Below, one piece after another: positions 17,854-26,168 of a stretch of DNA of 64,000 nucleotides (position 1 is the first letter of the stretch; the number at the start of each line of letters is the position of its first letter). The position numbers and the translations under genes are program-made. Source of the stretch: Elstera cyanobacteriorum (GTDB lineage Bacteria; Pseudomonadota; Alphaproteobacteria; Elsterales; Elsteraceae); the NCBI RefSeq assembly GCF_002251735.1, contig NZ_NOXS01000032.1, positions 496,001 to 560,000 of the forward strand, given 5' to 3'. Below the pieces are notes generated by a model, which was not told the origin of the DNA, ran no database searches, and saw nothing but the letters and a program-made list of their open reading frames with translations.

Positions 17854-19722
17854 ATGTTGGACATTACGAATATTACCTATCGCATCGCCGGGCGCGTCCT
17901 GCTCGAAGGGGCCTCCGTGCGCGTTTCGGAAGGGCATCGCATCGGTCTGGTCGGGCGCAACGGCACCGGCAAATCGACGTTGTTCAAGCTGATCTCGAAA
18001 GAAGCTGAACCCGACGCGGGCGAGATTTCGCTGCCGCGCGGCTGCCGTATTGGCATGGTCGCCCAGGAAGTACGCGGCGATGAAGGCACGCCGCTCGAAT
18101 ACGTCCTGGCTGCGGATACCGAGCGCGCGGCCCTACTGGCTGAAGCCGACACCTGCACCGATGGCCACCGCCAGGCCGATATTCAAACCCGGCTGCTGGA
18201 TATCGACGCTTATGCCGCCCCGGCGCGCGCCGCTACCATTCTCGACGGTCTGGGGTTTGATGCCGAAGCGCAGAATAAGCCGCTGTCGGCCTTCTCCGGC
18301 GGCTGGCGCATGCGCGCGGCCCTCGCGGCGGCGCTGTTTGCCCAGCCCGATTTGCTGCTGCTCGATGAACCGACCAACCATCTCGATCTCGAAGCGGCAC
18401 TGTGGCTGGAAGGCTTCCTGAAAAGCTGGCCGAAGACGCTGATTTTGATCAGCCATGACCGCGATTTCTTGAATAGCGTCGTCACGGGCATCGTCCATCT
18501 CGAACGCCAAGGGCTTTACGCCTACTCCGGCTCTTACGATAGTTTCGAGAAACAACGCCAGGAACGGATCGCCCAGACCGAGCAGGCGATTGCCAAGCAG
18601 ACCGCCGCCCGCGCCCATCTTCAGGCCTTCATTGATCGCTTTAAGGCCAAGGCCAGCAAAGCGAAGCAGGCACAAAGCCGCGTCAAGGCCCTGGCGCGGA
18701 TGGAGCCGCTGGAAGCCATCACGCGCGACCCGGAAGTGCGCTTCAACTTCCCCGACCCGGACGAGTTGGCGCCGCCGATGATCTCGCTGAACGGCGCCGC
18801 CGTTGGCTACGACGGGCGGCCCATTCTGCGCAATATCGGCCTGCGGCTCGATCCTGACGACCGGGTGGCGCTGCTGGGCGCCAACGGGAACGGTAAAACC
18901 ACGTTGGCCAAACTCATCGCCGGGCGGCTGGAGGTGATGGATGGGGAACGGATTGCCCCGAACCGCCTGCGCGTCGGCTATTTTGCCCAGCATCAAGTCG
19001 ATGAACTCAACCTCGACGAAACACCGATCCAGGCGATGACCCAGGTCATGCCGAAGACGGCGAAGCCCGAACAGGTGCGCGCCAAGCTGGGCGCTTTCGG
19101 GTTCGGGGCAGAAAAGGCACAGACCAAGATCGGCGCCCTATCGGGCGGCGAGAAGGCGCGGCTAACGCTAGCCCTCATCACCTATGATGCGCCACATCTG
19201 CTGATCCTCGACGAACCGACCAACCATCTCGATATCGAAGCGCGCTCCGCCTTGGTCGAAGCCCTGACGATCTATAAGGGCGCCGTCATTCTGGTATCGC
19301 ATGATCGGCGCATGGTGGAAATGGTTGCCGACCGGCTGTGGCTAGTCGCCCACGGCACCGCCAAACCCTTCGATGACGATATGGATGCCTATCAGCGGCT
19401 GATCCTCTCGGGCAGCCTAACCGCCCCCTCCGGCAAGGGTGGCGCGAAGTCGGAACCACGCAGCAAGACGCCCGGCGAAAAGCGCCCGGCCCTTGGCCCG
19501 CTGAAAAAGGCGGTGACCCAGGCGGAAGCCGCGCTCGCCAAAGCCACGGCGGAGAAGGAAAAGATCGACGCTAAACTGGCGGAGGATGGGGTTTATTCTG
19601 GCCCCAAGGATAAGCTGAATGCCCTGTTGAAACAGCAGAGCGAGGCCGCCACCGCCGTCGCCAGCGCCGAAGCCATCTGGCTTTCGGCGATGGAAGCCCT
19701 GGAGGCGGCGGAAGCCGCCTAA
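17854..19722 (+). CDS. ABC-F family ATPase (YheS/Uup-like)
   Basis: Soluble ribosome-associated ATPase with two ABC domains and no membrane segment, 622 residues. Walker A motifs are GRNGTGKST (34-42) and GANGNGKTT in the second half. Signatures are FSGGWRMR and LSGGEKAR, and both Walker B motifs end in LLLDEPTNHLD or LILDEPTNHLD. The linker between domains (around QTEQAIAKQTAARAHLQAFI) is the arm/P-site tRNA-interaction motif. A Lys/Ala-rich coiled coil forms the last ~90 residues. Length and C-terminal coil resemble YheS. The role is translation quality control; resistance cannot be inferred. Confidence 0.92.
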   Translation: MLDITNITYRIAGRVLLEGASVRVSEGHRIGLVGRNGTGKSTLFKLISKEAEPDAGEISLPRGCRIGMVAQEVRGDEGTPLEYVLAADTERAALLAEADTCTDGHRQADIQTRLLDIDAYAAPARAATILDGLGFDAEAQNKPLSAFSGGWRMRAALAAALFAQPDLLLLDEPTNHLDLEAALWLEGFLKSWPKTLILISHDRDFLNSVVTGIVHLERQGLYAYSGSYDSFEKQRQERIAQTEQAIAKQTAARAHLQAFIDRFKAKASKAKQAQSRVKALARMEPLEAITRDPEVRFNFPDPDELAPPMISLNGAAVGYDGRPILRNIGLRLDPDDRVALLGANGNGKTTLAKLIAGRLEVMDGERIAPNRLRVGYFAQHQVDELNLDETPIQAMTQVMPKTAKPEQVRAKLGAFGFGAEKAQTKIGALSGGEKARLTLALITYDAPHLLILDEPTNHLDIEARSALVEALTIYKGAVILVSHDRRMVEMVADRLWLVAHGTAKPFDDDMDAYQRLILSGSLTAPSGKGGAKSEPRSKTPGEKRPALGPLKKAVTQAEAALAKATAEKEKIDAKLAEDGVYSGPKDKLNALLKQQSEAATAVASAEAIWLSAMEALEAAEAA

Positions 19723-19727
19723 CGCCA

Positions 19728-20564
19728 ATGAACTATCGCCACGCCTATCACGCCGGCAACTTCGCCGACGTTTTCAAGCATGCCGCCCTGTCCTTGCTGC
19801 TTCAACACCTGCGGAAGAAGGACAAGGGCTTCTGCGTTATCGATACGCACGCTGGGGTCGGTCGCTACGATCTGCACGGAACCGAGGCCCAGAAAACCGG
19901 CGAATGGCGCGCGGGCGTCGGCGCGGTGCTCAAGGCGCCGGAAACCCCGATCCTCGCGCCCTGGCGGGACGTGATCGCCGCGCTGAACCCAAACGGCGGC
20001 TGCCGCGTCTATCCCGGCTCCCCGCTCGTCGCGCGGCATTTCCTGCGGCCACAGGACCGGCTGGTGGTTGCCGAACTGCACCCGCAAGACCGGGCACAGT
20101 TGGCCGACCTCTTCGACGGCGACCGACAGGTACTGGTGCGCCCCGCCGATGGCTATGCGACGCTGATCAAGCAGGTTCCACCCCTCGAACGGCGCGGCGT
20201 CGCCCTGATCGACCCGCCCTTCGAGCGCCCCGACGAATGGGAAGTGCTGACGGAGGTGATCGCCACCGCCCACCGCAAATGGGCGACCGGCTGTTGCGTG
20301 ATCTGGTATCCGGTGAAGGATTTGGCGGAGGTCGTGCGCTTCCACGATGTGCTCGCCAGCCTCGGCATTCCGAAGATCCTGATTGCCGAATTCCACCTCG
20401 GGCCACCCAAGCCCGGCACGTTCTTCGGCTCCGGCCTCGCGGTCATCAACCCGCCGTGGCAGTGGGATGAGGAATTGAGAGAGCTGGGCGCCGCCCTCGC
20501 CACGGCTTTAGGACGGTGCGACGCCCGCACGATTGTCGATTGGCTGGTACCCGAAGACGCCTAA
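19728..20564 (+). CDS. rlmJ: 23S rRNA (adenine2030-N6)-methyltransferase
   Basis: SAM-dependent N6-methyltransferase acting on A2030 of 23S rRNA. The N-terminal MNYRHAYHAGNFADVFKH is diagnostic for RlmJ, and the catalytic N6-methylase motif is DPPFE (IDPPFERPDEW). Length 278 aa matches the family. It starts 5 nt after the ABC-F stop and convergently overlaps the amidase gene by 4 nt at its 3' end. Confidence 0.95.
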   Translation: MNYRHAYHAGNFADVFKHAALSLLLQHLRKKDKGFCVIDTHAGVGRYDLHGTEAQKTGEWRAGVGAVLKAPETPILAPWRDVIAALNPNGGCRVYPGSPLVARHFLRPQDRLVVAELHPQDRAQLADLFDGDRQVLVRPADGYATLIKQVPPLERRGVALIDPPFERPDEWEVLTEVIATAHRKWATGCCVIWYPVKDLAEVVRFHDVLASLGIPKILIAEFHLGPPKPGTFFGSGLAVINPPWQWDEELRELGAALATALGRCDARTIVDWLVPEDA

Positions 20565-21913
20565 CCGGCGCGCACAATCGGCTCCAGCGCCCGACCGATG
20601 GCCAAAATACGCCGGTCGTGCATCGGCGCCCCCACCAGGCTGATGCCGACGGGCGGTTCCCCCGGACGATGGCACGGCAACGTCAAGGCGCAGCCATCGG
20701 CCATATTGACCAGCGCGGGATTGCGTAAAATCAGCAGATTCAAGCGCGCATAATCTTCCTCGCTCGCCACCTCGTCAAAGCGCGGGGCGATGACCGGCAC
20801 GGTCGGCATGACCAGCGCGTCATAGGGCGCCAAGGCCGCGTCCATGCTCCGCACGAAGGCTGCCCGCAACGCCAGCGCCTCGATGTAATCGGCGGCGGTC
20901 ATGGTTTGGGCTTTTTCGATGCGCACGCGCACGCGCGGATCGTAGCGGTCGCCGTCGCGGGCCAACAGGTCGCGGTGCCACGCATACGCCTCCGGCGCCG
21001 AAAATCCACCGCGCGCGCCAATCGCCTGCACATCGTTCAGCACCGGCAGAGCGGCTTCAACGATCTTCGCGCCTGCAGCGGCCAGGACCGACAAGGTGCG
21101 CTCGTAGGCCGCGGCAACGGTCGCATCCATCCCATCCAGCACGGCGTTGGTCGGCGCCAGCAGGCGCAGCCCGTGGGGATTGAGCGGCATCGGCAGCGGC
21201 GCCGTTGGATCGCCGCTCAGCACCGCATCGGCCTGGGCGCACAGATCGACGGTTTTGGCCAGCGGACCAATCGAGTCGAGTGTCGTCGACAGCGGCAAAA
21301 CCCCGTCGCGCGGCACTCGGCGGGCGGTCGGCTTAAAGCCGACGAGGCCGCAGAGCGCCGCCGGAATGCGCACCGATCCACCGGTATCGGACCCGATGGC
21401 AACATGGGCCATACCATCCGCGACCGACACCGCCGCCCCGGAGCTAGAGCCCCCGGGAATCCGTCCCGCCCCGATTTCGCGGCCATAGGGATTGCGCGGC
21501 GTGCCGTAATGGGGGTTGAGGCCCAGGCCGCTAAAGGCGAACTCCGTCATATTCGTGCGGCCAACGATCACCGCCCCTGCGGCCCGCAACCGGGCCACCA
21601 CGGGCGAGTCGCGCACCGCCGGAGGGGCCTCGTTCAGCACGATTGAGCCGGAGCGCGTGACCTGCCCCACCTCATCGACCAGATCTTTGACCGACACAAC
21701 CAGCCCACTCAGCGGCGACGGTACGATGCCCGCCGCGCGCAGCCGGTCGGCATGGTCTGCCGCCGCCAGCGCCGTTGTGCGGTGGACCGCCAGGAATGTC
21801 TTCGCCCCTTCCCCCGCAGGATCGTCGATCCGGGTCAGCGCCGCCGTAAGGTAGCTGACGGCGGTTTCCGAGCCGTCATGCAGGGCGCGCTGCGGGGGGT
21901 GTCGATGGGGCAT
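20561..21913 (-). CDS. Amidase-signature family hydrolase
   Basis: Amidase-signature enzyme, 450 residues, with the Ser-cisSer-Lys triad visible: Lys76 (SVKDL), cis-Ser in GGSSSG (154-159) and nucleophile Ser180 (GSDTGGSVRIPA). It hydrolyses an amide bond, but the substrate is unknown. Overall pattern and length resemble AtzF/allophanate-hydrolase-like or GatA-like amidases without extra domains. The ATG at 21913 has a GAGAGGAAA ribosome site. It lies 45 nt downstream of pyrC on the same strand and may be co-transcribed, which would fit a ureido or pyrimidine-related amide; this is speculation. Confidence 0.85.
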   Translation of the reverse strand: MPHRHPPQRALHDGSETAVSYLTAALTRIDDPAGEGAKTFLAVHRTTALAAADHADRLRAAGIVPSPLSGLVVSVKDLVDEVGQVTRSGSIVLNEAPPAVRDSPVVARLRAAGAVIVGRTNMTEFAFSGLGLNPHYGTPRNPYGREIGAGRIPGGSSSGAAVSVADGMAHVAIGSDTGGSVRIPAALCGLVGFKPTARRVPRDGVLPLSTTLDSIGPLAKTVDLCAQADAVLSGDPTAPLPMPLNPHGLRLLAPTNAVLDGMDATVAAAYERTLSVLAAAGAKIVEAALPVLNDVQAIGARGGFSAPEAYAWHRDLLARDGDRYDPRVRVRIEKAQTMTAADYIEALALRAAFVRSMDAALAPYDALVMPTVPVIAPRFDEVASEEDYARLNLLILRNPALVNMADGCALTLPCHRPGEPPVGISLVGAPMHDRRILAIGRALEPIVRAG

Positions 21914-21958
21914 TTTCCTCTCCTTAACCTAGTATTAGTCTCAGCCCTTAGAGACCGA

Positions 21959-23044
21959 TTACGCCGGAAGTGTGGCCGGTTCCACAATCCGCCAAGGTAG
22001 CGCCTGCCCGGCCCAGAACGGCACGATATGCTGATCTCGGGCGACGATCTCCGCCGCAACCCGTTCTGCTTGGCCGTCGCTCACGCGGGCGAGGGTGACT
22101 TTCTGCACATTGATCGGCAGACCGTAAAAGGCCGGTCCGTGCAGGCTGGCGAAGCCTTCGAACCGGTCGAGCGCCCCTTCTTCCTCAAAGACCTGCAGAT
22201 AGGCCGCCAAGGCCGAGGGTGCCGTGAAAAGCCCGGCGCACCCGCAGGCGCTTTCCTTATCGCGGGCCAGATGCGGCGCCGAGTCGGTTCCCAGGAAAAA
22301 GCGCGGATCGCCAGAGGTCGCGGCATCGCGCAACGCCAGCCGGTGAATTTCGCGCTTCGCCACCGGCAGGCAGTAGAAATGCGGGCGGATGCCGCCTTGG
22401 AACATGGCGTTGCGGTTGATGTGTAGATGATGCGCCGTAATCGTCGCCGCCACATTCTGCGGGTGGGACTTCACGAAGGCCACCGCATCCGCCGTCGTCA
22501 CATGCTCGAAGACAATCTTCAGGTCCGGCAGCCGATCACAGAGCAGCGCTAGCACCGTATCAATGAACATCGACTCGCGGTCGAAAATATCGACGTGCTG
22601 ATCCGTCACCTCGCCATGCACCAGCAGCGGCATGCCAATGTCGGCCATCCTCTCCAGCACTGGCATGATGCCGTTGATGGAGGTCACGCCGAAATCGGAG
22701 TTGGTCGTCGCCTTGGCGGGATAGAGTTTCGCCGCCACCCAGATTTTCTCGGCAAACCCGGCGGCGATTTCGTCCGGGGTAATGGCATCGGTCAGATAGG
22801 CCGTCATCAGCGGCTCGAAGCTAACGCCCTTCGGCACGGCGGCGCGGATGCGGTCGCGATAGGCCGCAACGGCGGCGCGGGTGGTCAGCGGTGGCACAAG
22901 GTTCGGCATAACAATCGCGCGCGCGAAGGAGTTTGCCGTATGCGGCACGACCGCCGCCAGCATATCGCCGTCGCGCAGATGCACATGCCAATCGTCAGGA
23001 CGGCGGATGGTCAGAGAAAGTGGGGTTTGAATATCGGTCATCAC
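21959..23044 (-). CDS. pyrC: Dihydroorotase (PyrC type)
   Basis: Zinc hydrolase that cyclises carbamoyl-aspartate to dihydroorotate in pyrimidine synthesis. Zn ligands include His20 and His22 (DWHVHLRDG), the carboxylated Lys106 ([11 protein letters not shown]), His in VHGEVTD and EHVTT, and Asp in GTDSAPH. Length 361 aa fits the single-domain E. coli-like class. Two consecutive Met codons begin the frame. Downstream is an amidase, and upstream on the same strand lie two small membrane proteins. Confidence 0.96.
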   Translation of the reverse strand: MMTDIQTPLSLTIRRPDDWHVHLRDGDMLAAVVPHTANSFARAIVMPNLVPPLTTRAAVAAYRDRIRAAVPKGVSFEPLMTAYLTDAITPDEIAAGFAEKIWVAAKLYPAKATTNSDFGVTSINGIMPVLERMADIGMPLLVHGEVTDQHVDIFDRESMFIDTVLALLCDRLPDLKIVFEHVTTADAVAFVKSHPQNVAATITAHHLHINRNAMFQGGIRPHFYCLPVAKREIHRLALRDAATSGDPRFFLGTDSAPHLARDKESACGCAGLFTAPSALAAYLQVFEEEGALDRFEGFASLHGPAFYGLPINVQKVTLARVSDGQAERVAAEIVARDQHIVPFWAGQALPWRIVEPATLPA

Positions 23045-23098
23045 GTCCGTTCCTGCAGGTCTTCTTGCCCTTACAGGAGGGGAGCCGGGCCGGGTCTG

Positions 23099-23467
23099 TC
23101 AAGAATGGGGCGTTTTTATCGCTTTCGACCGCGAGATCAAGAAGGCCCCCAGCAGAATAAAGCCGCCACCCGCCAGCTTCCCCACCGTCAGCGCCTCGCC
23201 AAAGGCCCAATGGCCGCCCAGGGTGGCGCTGAACAGCGACAGACCGATCCCGATGGGATAGGCGATGGACATTTCGTTGCGTGCCAGCGCCACCGTCCAC
23301 AGCCCCAAACCCAGGAAATAGACCGCCGCCGCGCCGATCAGCGGCAGCGCCTGCCCGAGCAGTGCAGGTAGGGTCAGAACCTCCGGTAGGGCAGTTTTCA
23401 ACCCGATCATGCCGAGCGTCGTCAACAGCGCACAGAGGGTCGAGAGGATCAGATCGAGCGGCCGCAT
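23099..23467 (-). CDS. Small SMR/EamA-like membrane protein, subunit B
   Basis: Small integral membrane protein (122 aa) with four predicted helices, the size of an SMR transporter or half of an EamA/DMT protein. Its pattern (SIAYPIGIGLSLFSATLGGHWAFGE, first half, then GGGFILLGAFLI) is typical of the last helices of EamA. It follows its partner gene with one base between them (TGA-C-ATG), which suggests a heterodimeric pair. The longer frame start was rejected because ATG 23467 abuts the upstream stop and begins a normal signal-anchor segment. Function could be drug or lipid-linked-sugar flipping (ArnE/F-like). Confidence 0.75.
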   Translation of the reverse strand: MRPLDLILSTLCALLTTLGMIGLKTALPEVLTLPALLGQALPLIGAAAVYFLGLGLWTVALARNEMSIAYPIGIGLSLFSATLGGHWAFGEALTVGKLAGGGFILLGAFLISRSKAIKTPHS

Positions 23468-23468
23468 G

Positions 23469-23822
23469 TCACCCCCAGGCCAGCAGGCCAACGCCGATCA
23501 TCAGCGCTGCCATCCCGGCGATTTTCCAAGCATCCAGCCGCTCCCGAAACAGAAGCCGTGCCAGCAGCGCTGCGACGATCAGGTTGACGCCAATCGCCAT
23601 CGGCGCCGCCACGCTCATATCAATCCGCGACAACAGAAACCCGAGCAGGGCGAAATTGCTGGCAACCAGCGCGCCGGCGATTATCCCAGAGGGAAGTGAG
23701 GCCGCCCAGCGCCGCGCCAGCAGATGTGCCATCGCAATCTTTGCCGCCGCCGCCGCCGCCGTGCCGATAGCGGCATAGAGGATGTAGAGCGGCAGATAGA
23801 GGATCAGCGTATTCTGGGTCAT
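23469..23822 (-). CDS. Small SMR/EamA-like membrane protein, subunit A
   Basis: First member of the paired small transporter genes, 117 residues with four predicted membrane helices (start MTQNTLILYLPLYILYAA). The C-terminal helix GMAALMIGVGLLAWG and the preceding LFRERLDAWK resemble the EamA/SMR family. ATG 23822 was chosen; the frame extends upstream through a Gly/Pro-rich stretch unlike a membrane protein N-terminus. The pair lies upstream of pyrC on the same strand with a 54-nt gap, so linkage with pyrC is possible but unproven. Confidence 0.72.
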   Translation of the reverse strand: MTQNTLILYLPLYILYAAIGTAAAAAAKIAMAHLLARRWAASLPSGIIAGALVASNFALLGFLLSRIDMSVAAPMAIGVNLIVAALLARLLFRERLDAWKIAGMAALMIGVGLLAWG

Positions 23823-24088
23823 AGCCCCGCTCCCGCCCGCACGGCCCGCGCCGCCGGGCATAAACCGCAGCGGCATAGCGCAGGCGGGCCGCTGCCGTCC
23901 AGACCGCGCGGCATCACATTACCGAAGTTTAAGGTGCGCGTTTAGGTTTGAGCGGGAATCATACACTTGTGACGGAAATGAGGTAACGCCCAGGGTCGTC
24001 GCAAGAAACTGGCGCCCAGGGGAATCCCCCCGGCGGCGACGCGGAGGCCCCGACGCACGGGGCTACTATTGATCAGTTAGGTGCTAAC
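23823..24088. other. Intergenic region with GC-rich hairpins
   Basis: This gap separates the divergent small transporter pair from the aminotransferase. It contains two copies of CGCCCAGGG about 20 bases apart, a GGGG/CCCC hairpin near 24019-24029, and a 6-bp stem GCCCCG/CGGGGC at 24047-24063 just before the aminotransferase. These recall the palindromes at 11361-11515. No gene was recognised. Confidence 0.4.
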
Positions 24089-25297
24089 GTGTCCGCTGCC
24101 AATATCCTCAGCTTGCAGAATGCGCTGACCCTCGCCCGCACCCCCGCTGCCCAGCCGGTTCCGGCCACCGTCACACCGCTCCCGTCCCCCGATAGCGAAC
24201 CGCTGTATTTCGCCCGCCCCAGCGCCCAGTACCGGGCGATGCACGGCGAGATTGACGCGGCGATCCAGTCGGTTCTCGATGGCCATACCTACATCCTCGG
24301 TGAAGCCGTCAAGCAGTTCGAAGCCGAATTCGCGGCCTACACGGGCGCCAAATACGCCATCGGTGTCGCCAACGGCACGGATGCGCTGCACCTCGCCCTG
24401 CGCGCCCTTGGCATTGGCGACGGCGATGAGGTGATCACGACGGCCCATACCGCCATCGCCACCGTCGCCGCGATTGAAATGAGCGGCGCCACTCCGGTTT
24501 TCGCCGATATTACCGCCGACCGCTACACGCTGGACCCGGTGGATGTCGCGCGCAAGATCACGCCGCGCACCAAGGCAATTCTGCCGGTCCATCTCTACGG
24601 TCATCCGGCGGATATGGGACCGCTGCTGGAGCTGGCGGCGCGCCATAAGCTCGAAGTCATCGAAGACTGCGCCCAGGCCCATGCGGCGGAGTGGCATAAC
24701 CATCAAGTCGGCACCATCGGCAAGATCGGCTGCTTCAGCCTGTATCCGACCAAGAACCTCGGCGCGATCGGCGATGCCGGTATCGTCATCACCAGCGACG
24801 AAGCCGTAGCGGATAAGCTGCGCCTACTGCGCCAATATGGGTGGCGCGACCGGCAGCTTAGCCTGATTTCGGGCTTTAACTCGCGCCTGGACGAGCTTCA
24901 GGCCGCCATTCTGCGGGTAAAACTGCGGCACCTCGACGAAACCACCGCGCGCCGTCGCCAGATCGCCCGCGCCTATTCCGAAGCCTTTGCCGATCTGCCC
25001 CTGACCCTGCCGCGCGATATCGACGGCAATCTGCACGTCTATCACCTCTACGTCCTGCGCACCCCGCAGCGGGAAGCCCTGAAAGCCCATCTGGCGGGGC
25101 AGAACATCCATGCGGGCATTCATTACCCCATCCCCTGCCATAAGCATCCGGCCCTGGCCGAACGCTGTGCTACCCTGTCGCTACCGGTGACGGAACAGTT
25201 GGCCGACCAAATCCTGTCGTTGCCGATGTACCCGGAACTGACGGATGGCCAAGTGGAGCGGGTGATCCGGGCGGTCCGCAGCTTTTATACCGCGTAA
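24089..25297 (+). CDS. DegT/DnrJ/EryC1/StrS sugar aminotransferase
   Basis: PLP-dependent aminotransferase of nucleotide-activated keto-sugars. The internal aldimine lysine is Lys222 (SLYPTKNLGAIGDAG), counted from the GTG start. The pattern is closest to dTDP-3-keto sugar 3-aminotransferases such as FdtB/QdtB, by family resemblance only. The frame starts at GTG 24089 and has an extra ~38-residue Ala/Pro-rich stretch before the conserved start (PLYFARPSAQY); no in-frame ATG exists until residue 51, so the true start is uncertain. It stands alone, ended by a strong terminator, upstream of the flgNKL genes. Its product may feed a surface glycan or the flagellin glycan. Confidence 0.85.
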   Translation: MSAANILSLQNALTLARTPAAQPVPATVTPLPSPDSEPLYFARPSAQYRAMHGEIDAAIQSVLDGHTYILGEAVKQFEAEFAAYTGAKYAIGVANGTDALHLALRALGIGDGDEVITTAHTAIATVAAIEMSGATPVFADITADRYTLDPVDVARKITPRTKAILPVHLYGHPADMGPLLELAARHKLEVIEDCAQAHAAEWHNHQVGTIGKIGCFSLYPTKNLGAIGDAGIVITSDEAVADKLRLLRQYGWRDRQLSLISGFNSRLDELQAAILRVKLRHLDETTARRRQIARAYSEAFADLPLTLPRDIDGNLHVYHLYVLRTPQREALKAHLAGQNIHAGIHYPIPCHKHPALAERCATLSLPVTEQLADQILSLPMYPELTDGQVERVIRAVRSFYTA

Positions 25298-25327
25298 GAC
25301 AGTCGGGCAATTTCTGCCGAGGTCTGC

Positions 25328-25365
25328 AAAACCGGCTTCTGCCTCAGAAGCCGGTTTTTCTTTTT
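25328..25365 (+). terminator. Rho-independent terminator after aminotransferase
   Basis: Perfect 14-bp stem AAAACCGGCTTCTG (25328-25341) with CAGAAGCCGGTTTT (25345-25358), loop CCT, followed by TC and TTTTT. Ends the aminotransferase transcript and insulates the flgN promoter. Confidence 0.92.
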
Positions 25366-25397
25366 AGAACAGGGCATTAAAGAACGTCCTCCACCTT

Positions 25398-25413
25398 TGG
25401 CACGCTATTCGCT
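25398..25413 (+). promoter_or_regulatory. Sigma-54-type promoter upstream of flgN-flgK-flgL
   Basis: TGGCACG-CTAT-TCGCT matches the sigma-54 consensus TGGCACG-N4-TTGCW, with GG (-24) and GC (-12) at the correct spacing and one mismatch (T to C). It lies 181 nt upstream of the flgN start, on the correct strand and just after a terminator. An upstream FlbD/NtrC-type activator would be expected; its sites were not identified. Confidence 0.75.
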
Positions 25414-25593
25414 AAGAAAGTGGCGAGCTTCAATCGCTCGCGGCGAAACATGCCGGGTCCGATAGGCGCTAACCGCGTGTCATAATTGGTTTTCTGCCGT
25501 TGGCGGGAAAGCTATTATGGAGCCGGAAGGCGCCTTTCTTCCGGTCGGAGGCAAACGGGGCGCCACAGGATGACGATGATCAGGGGAACGGAC

Positions 25594-26082
25594 ATGACCG
25601 AATTCGCCGACGATGATCAGGGCCAGGATGCTCTGACTCAACTGTCGTTCGACCTGCGGGAAGTGACCGAACTCATCGACCGGCTAACCGCCGTGTTGGA
25701 TGAGGAAACGGCCCTGATCGACGAAGGCCGCATTGCTGAGATCGAACCGCTTCAGGTGGAAAAGAACCGGCTTTCGGCGGCTATCCGGCAGGCGACCGGC
25801 AGTCTCGAACCGATTATCGACTTTCTCTACGAAACCGATGATCCCGAGATCGCGGCAGACCGCGACGATATGATCGATGCGGTGCTGATGCTGAAGGATG
25901 CGTCCGAACAGAACGAACGGGTCATCCGGGCGGCGCTGCGGGCCACGTCGCGGCTGGTTAGCGCGCTGGTTCATACGGCGCGTAATGTCGCTGCCGAAGA
26001 CAGCCGCGCCTATACGGCGGCGGGGTCGGTCGCGAAGAATGCGCCGGGAACGGCGATGGGTGCGGTAGATCATTCGCTGTAG
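25594..26082 (+). CDS. flgN: FlgN-like flagellar export chaperone
   Basis: Acidic, helical 162-residue protein immediately upstream of flgK, the standard position of FlgN, the cytoplasmic chaperone for FlgK and FlgL export. Heptad-rich helices run from about LTQLSFDLREVTELIDRL through KNRLSAAIRQATG and the SEQNERVIRAALRA segment, as in the FlgN fold. ATG 25594 is preceded by aggggaacggac; upstream Met codons (25570, 25576) are possible but less well placed. Sequence similarity across the family is low, so the call rests on size, helical pattern and position. Confidence 0.75.
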   Translation: MTEFADDDQGQDALTQLSFDLREVTELIDRLTAVLDEETALIDEGRIAEIEPLQVEKNRLSAAIRQATGSLEPIIDFLYETDDPEIAADRDDMIDAVLMLKDASEQNERVIRAALRATSRLVSALVHTARNVAAEDSRAYTAAGSVAKNAPGTAMGAVDHSL

Positions 26083-26084
26083 CC

Positions 26085-26109
26085 CAACCCGGCGATTTTT
26101 GCCGGGTTG
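26085..26109 (+). terminator. Hairpin between flgN and flgK
   Basis: CAACCCGGC (26085-26093) pairs with GCCGGGTTG (26101-26109) around a loop containing TTTTT. There is no T-run after the stem, so it may reduce read-through or stabilise mRNA rather than terminate completely. Confidence 0.5.
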
Positions 26110-26168
26110 CGGCTTGTCGATGTTGCCTAGTGGCTTTGGATATGACGGTACGGGAAAGGTAGAACACC

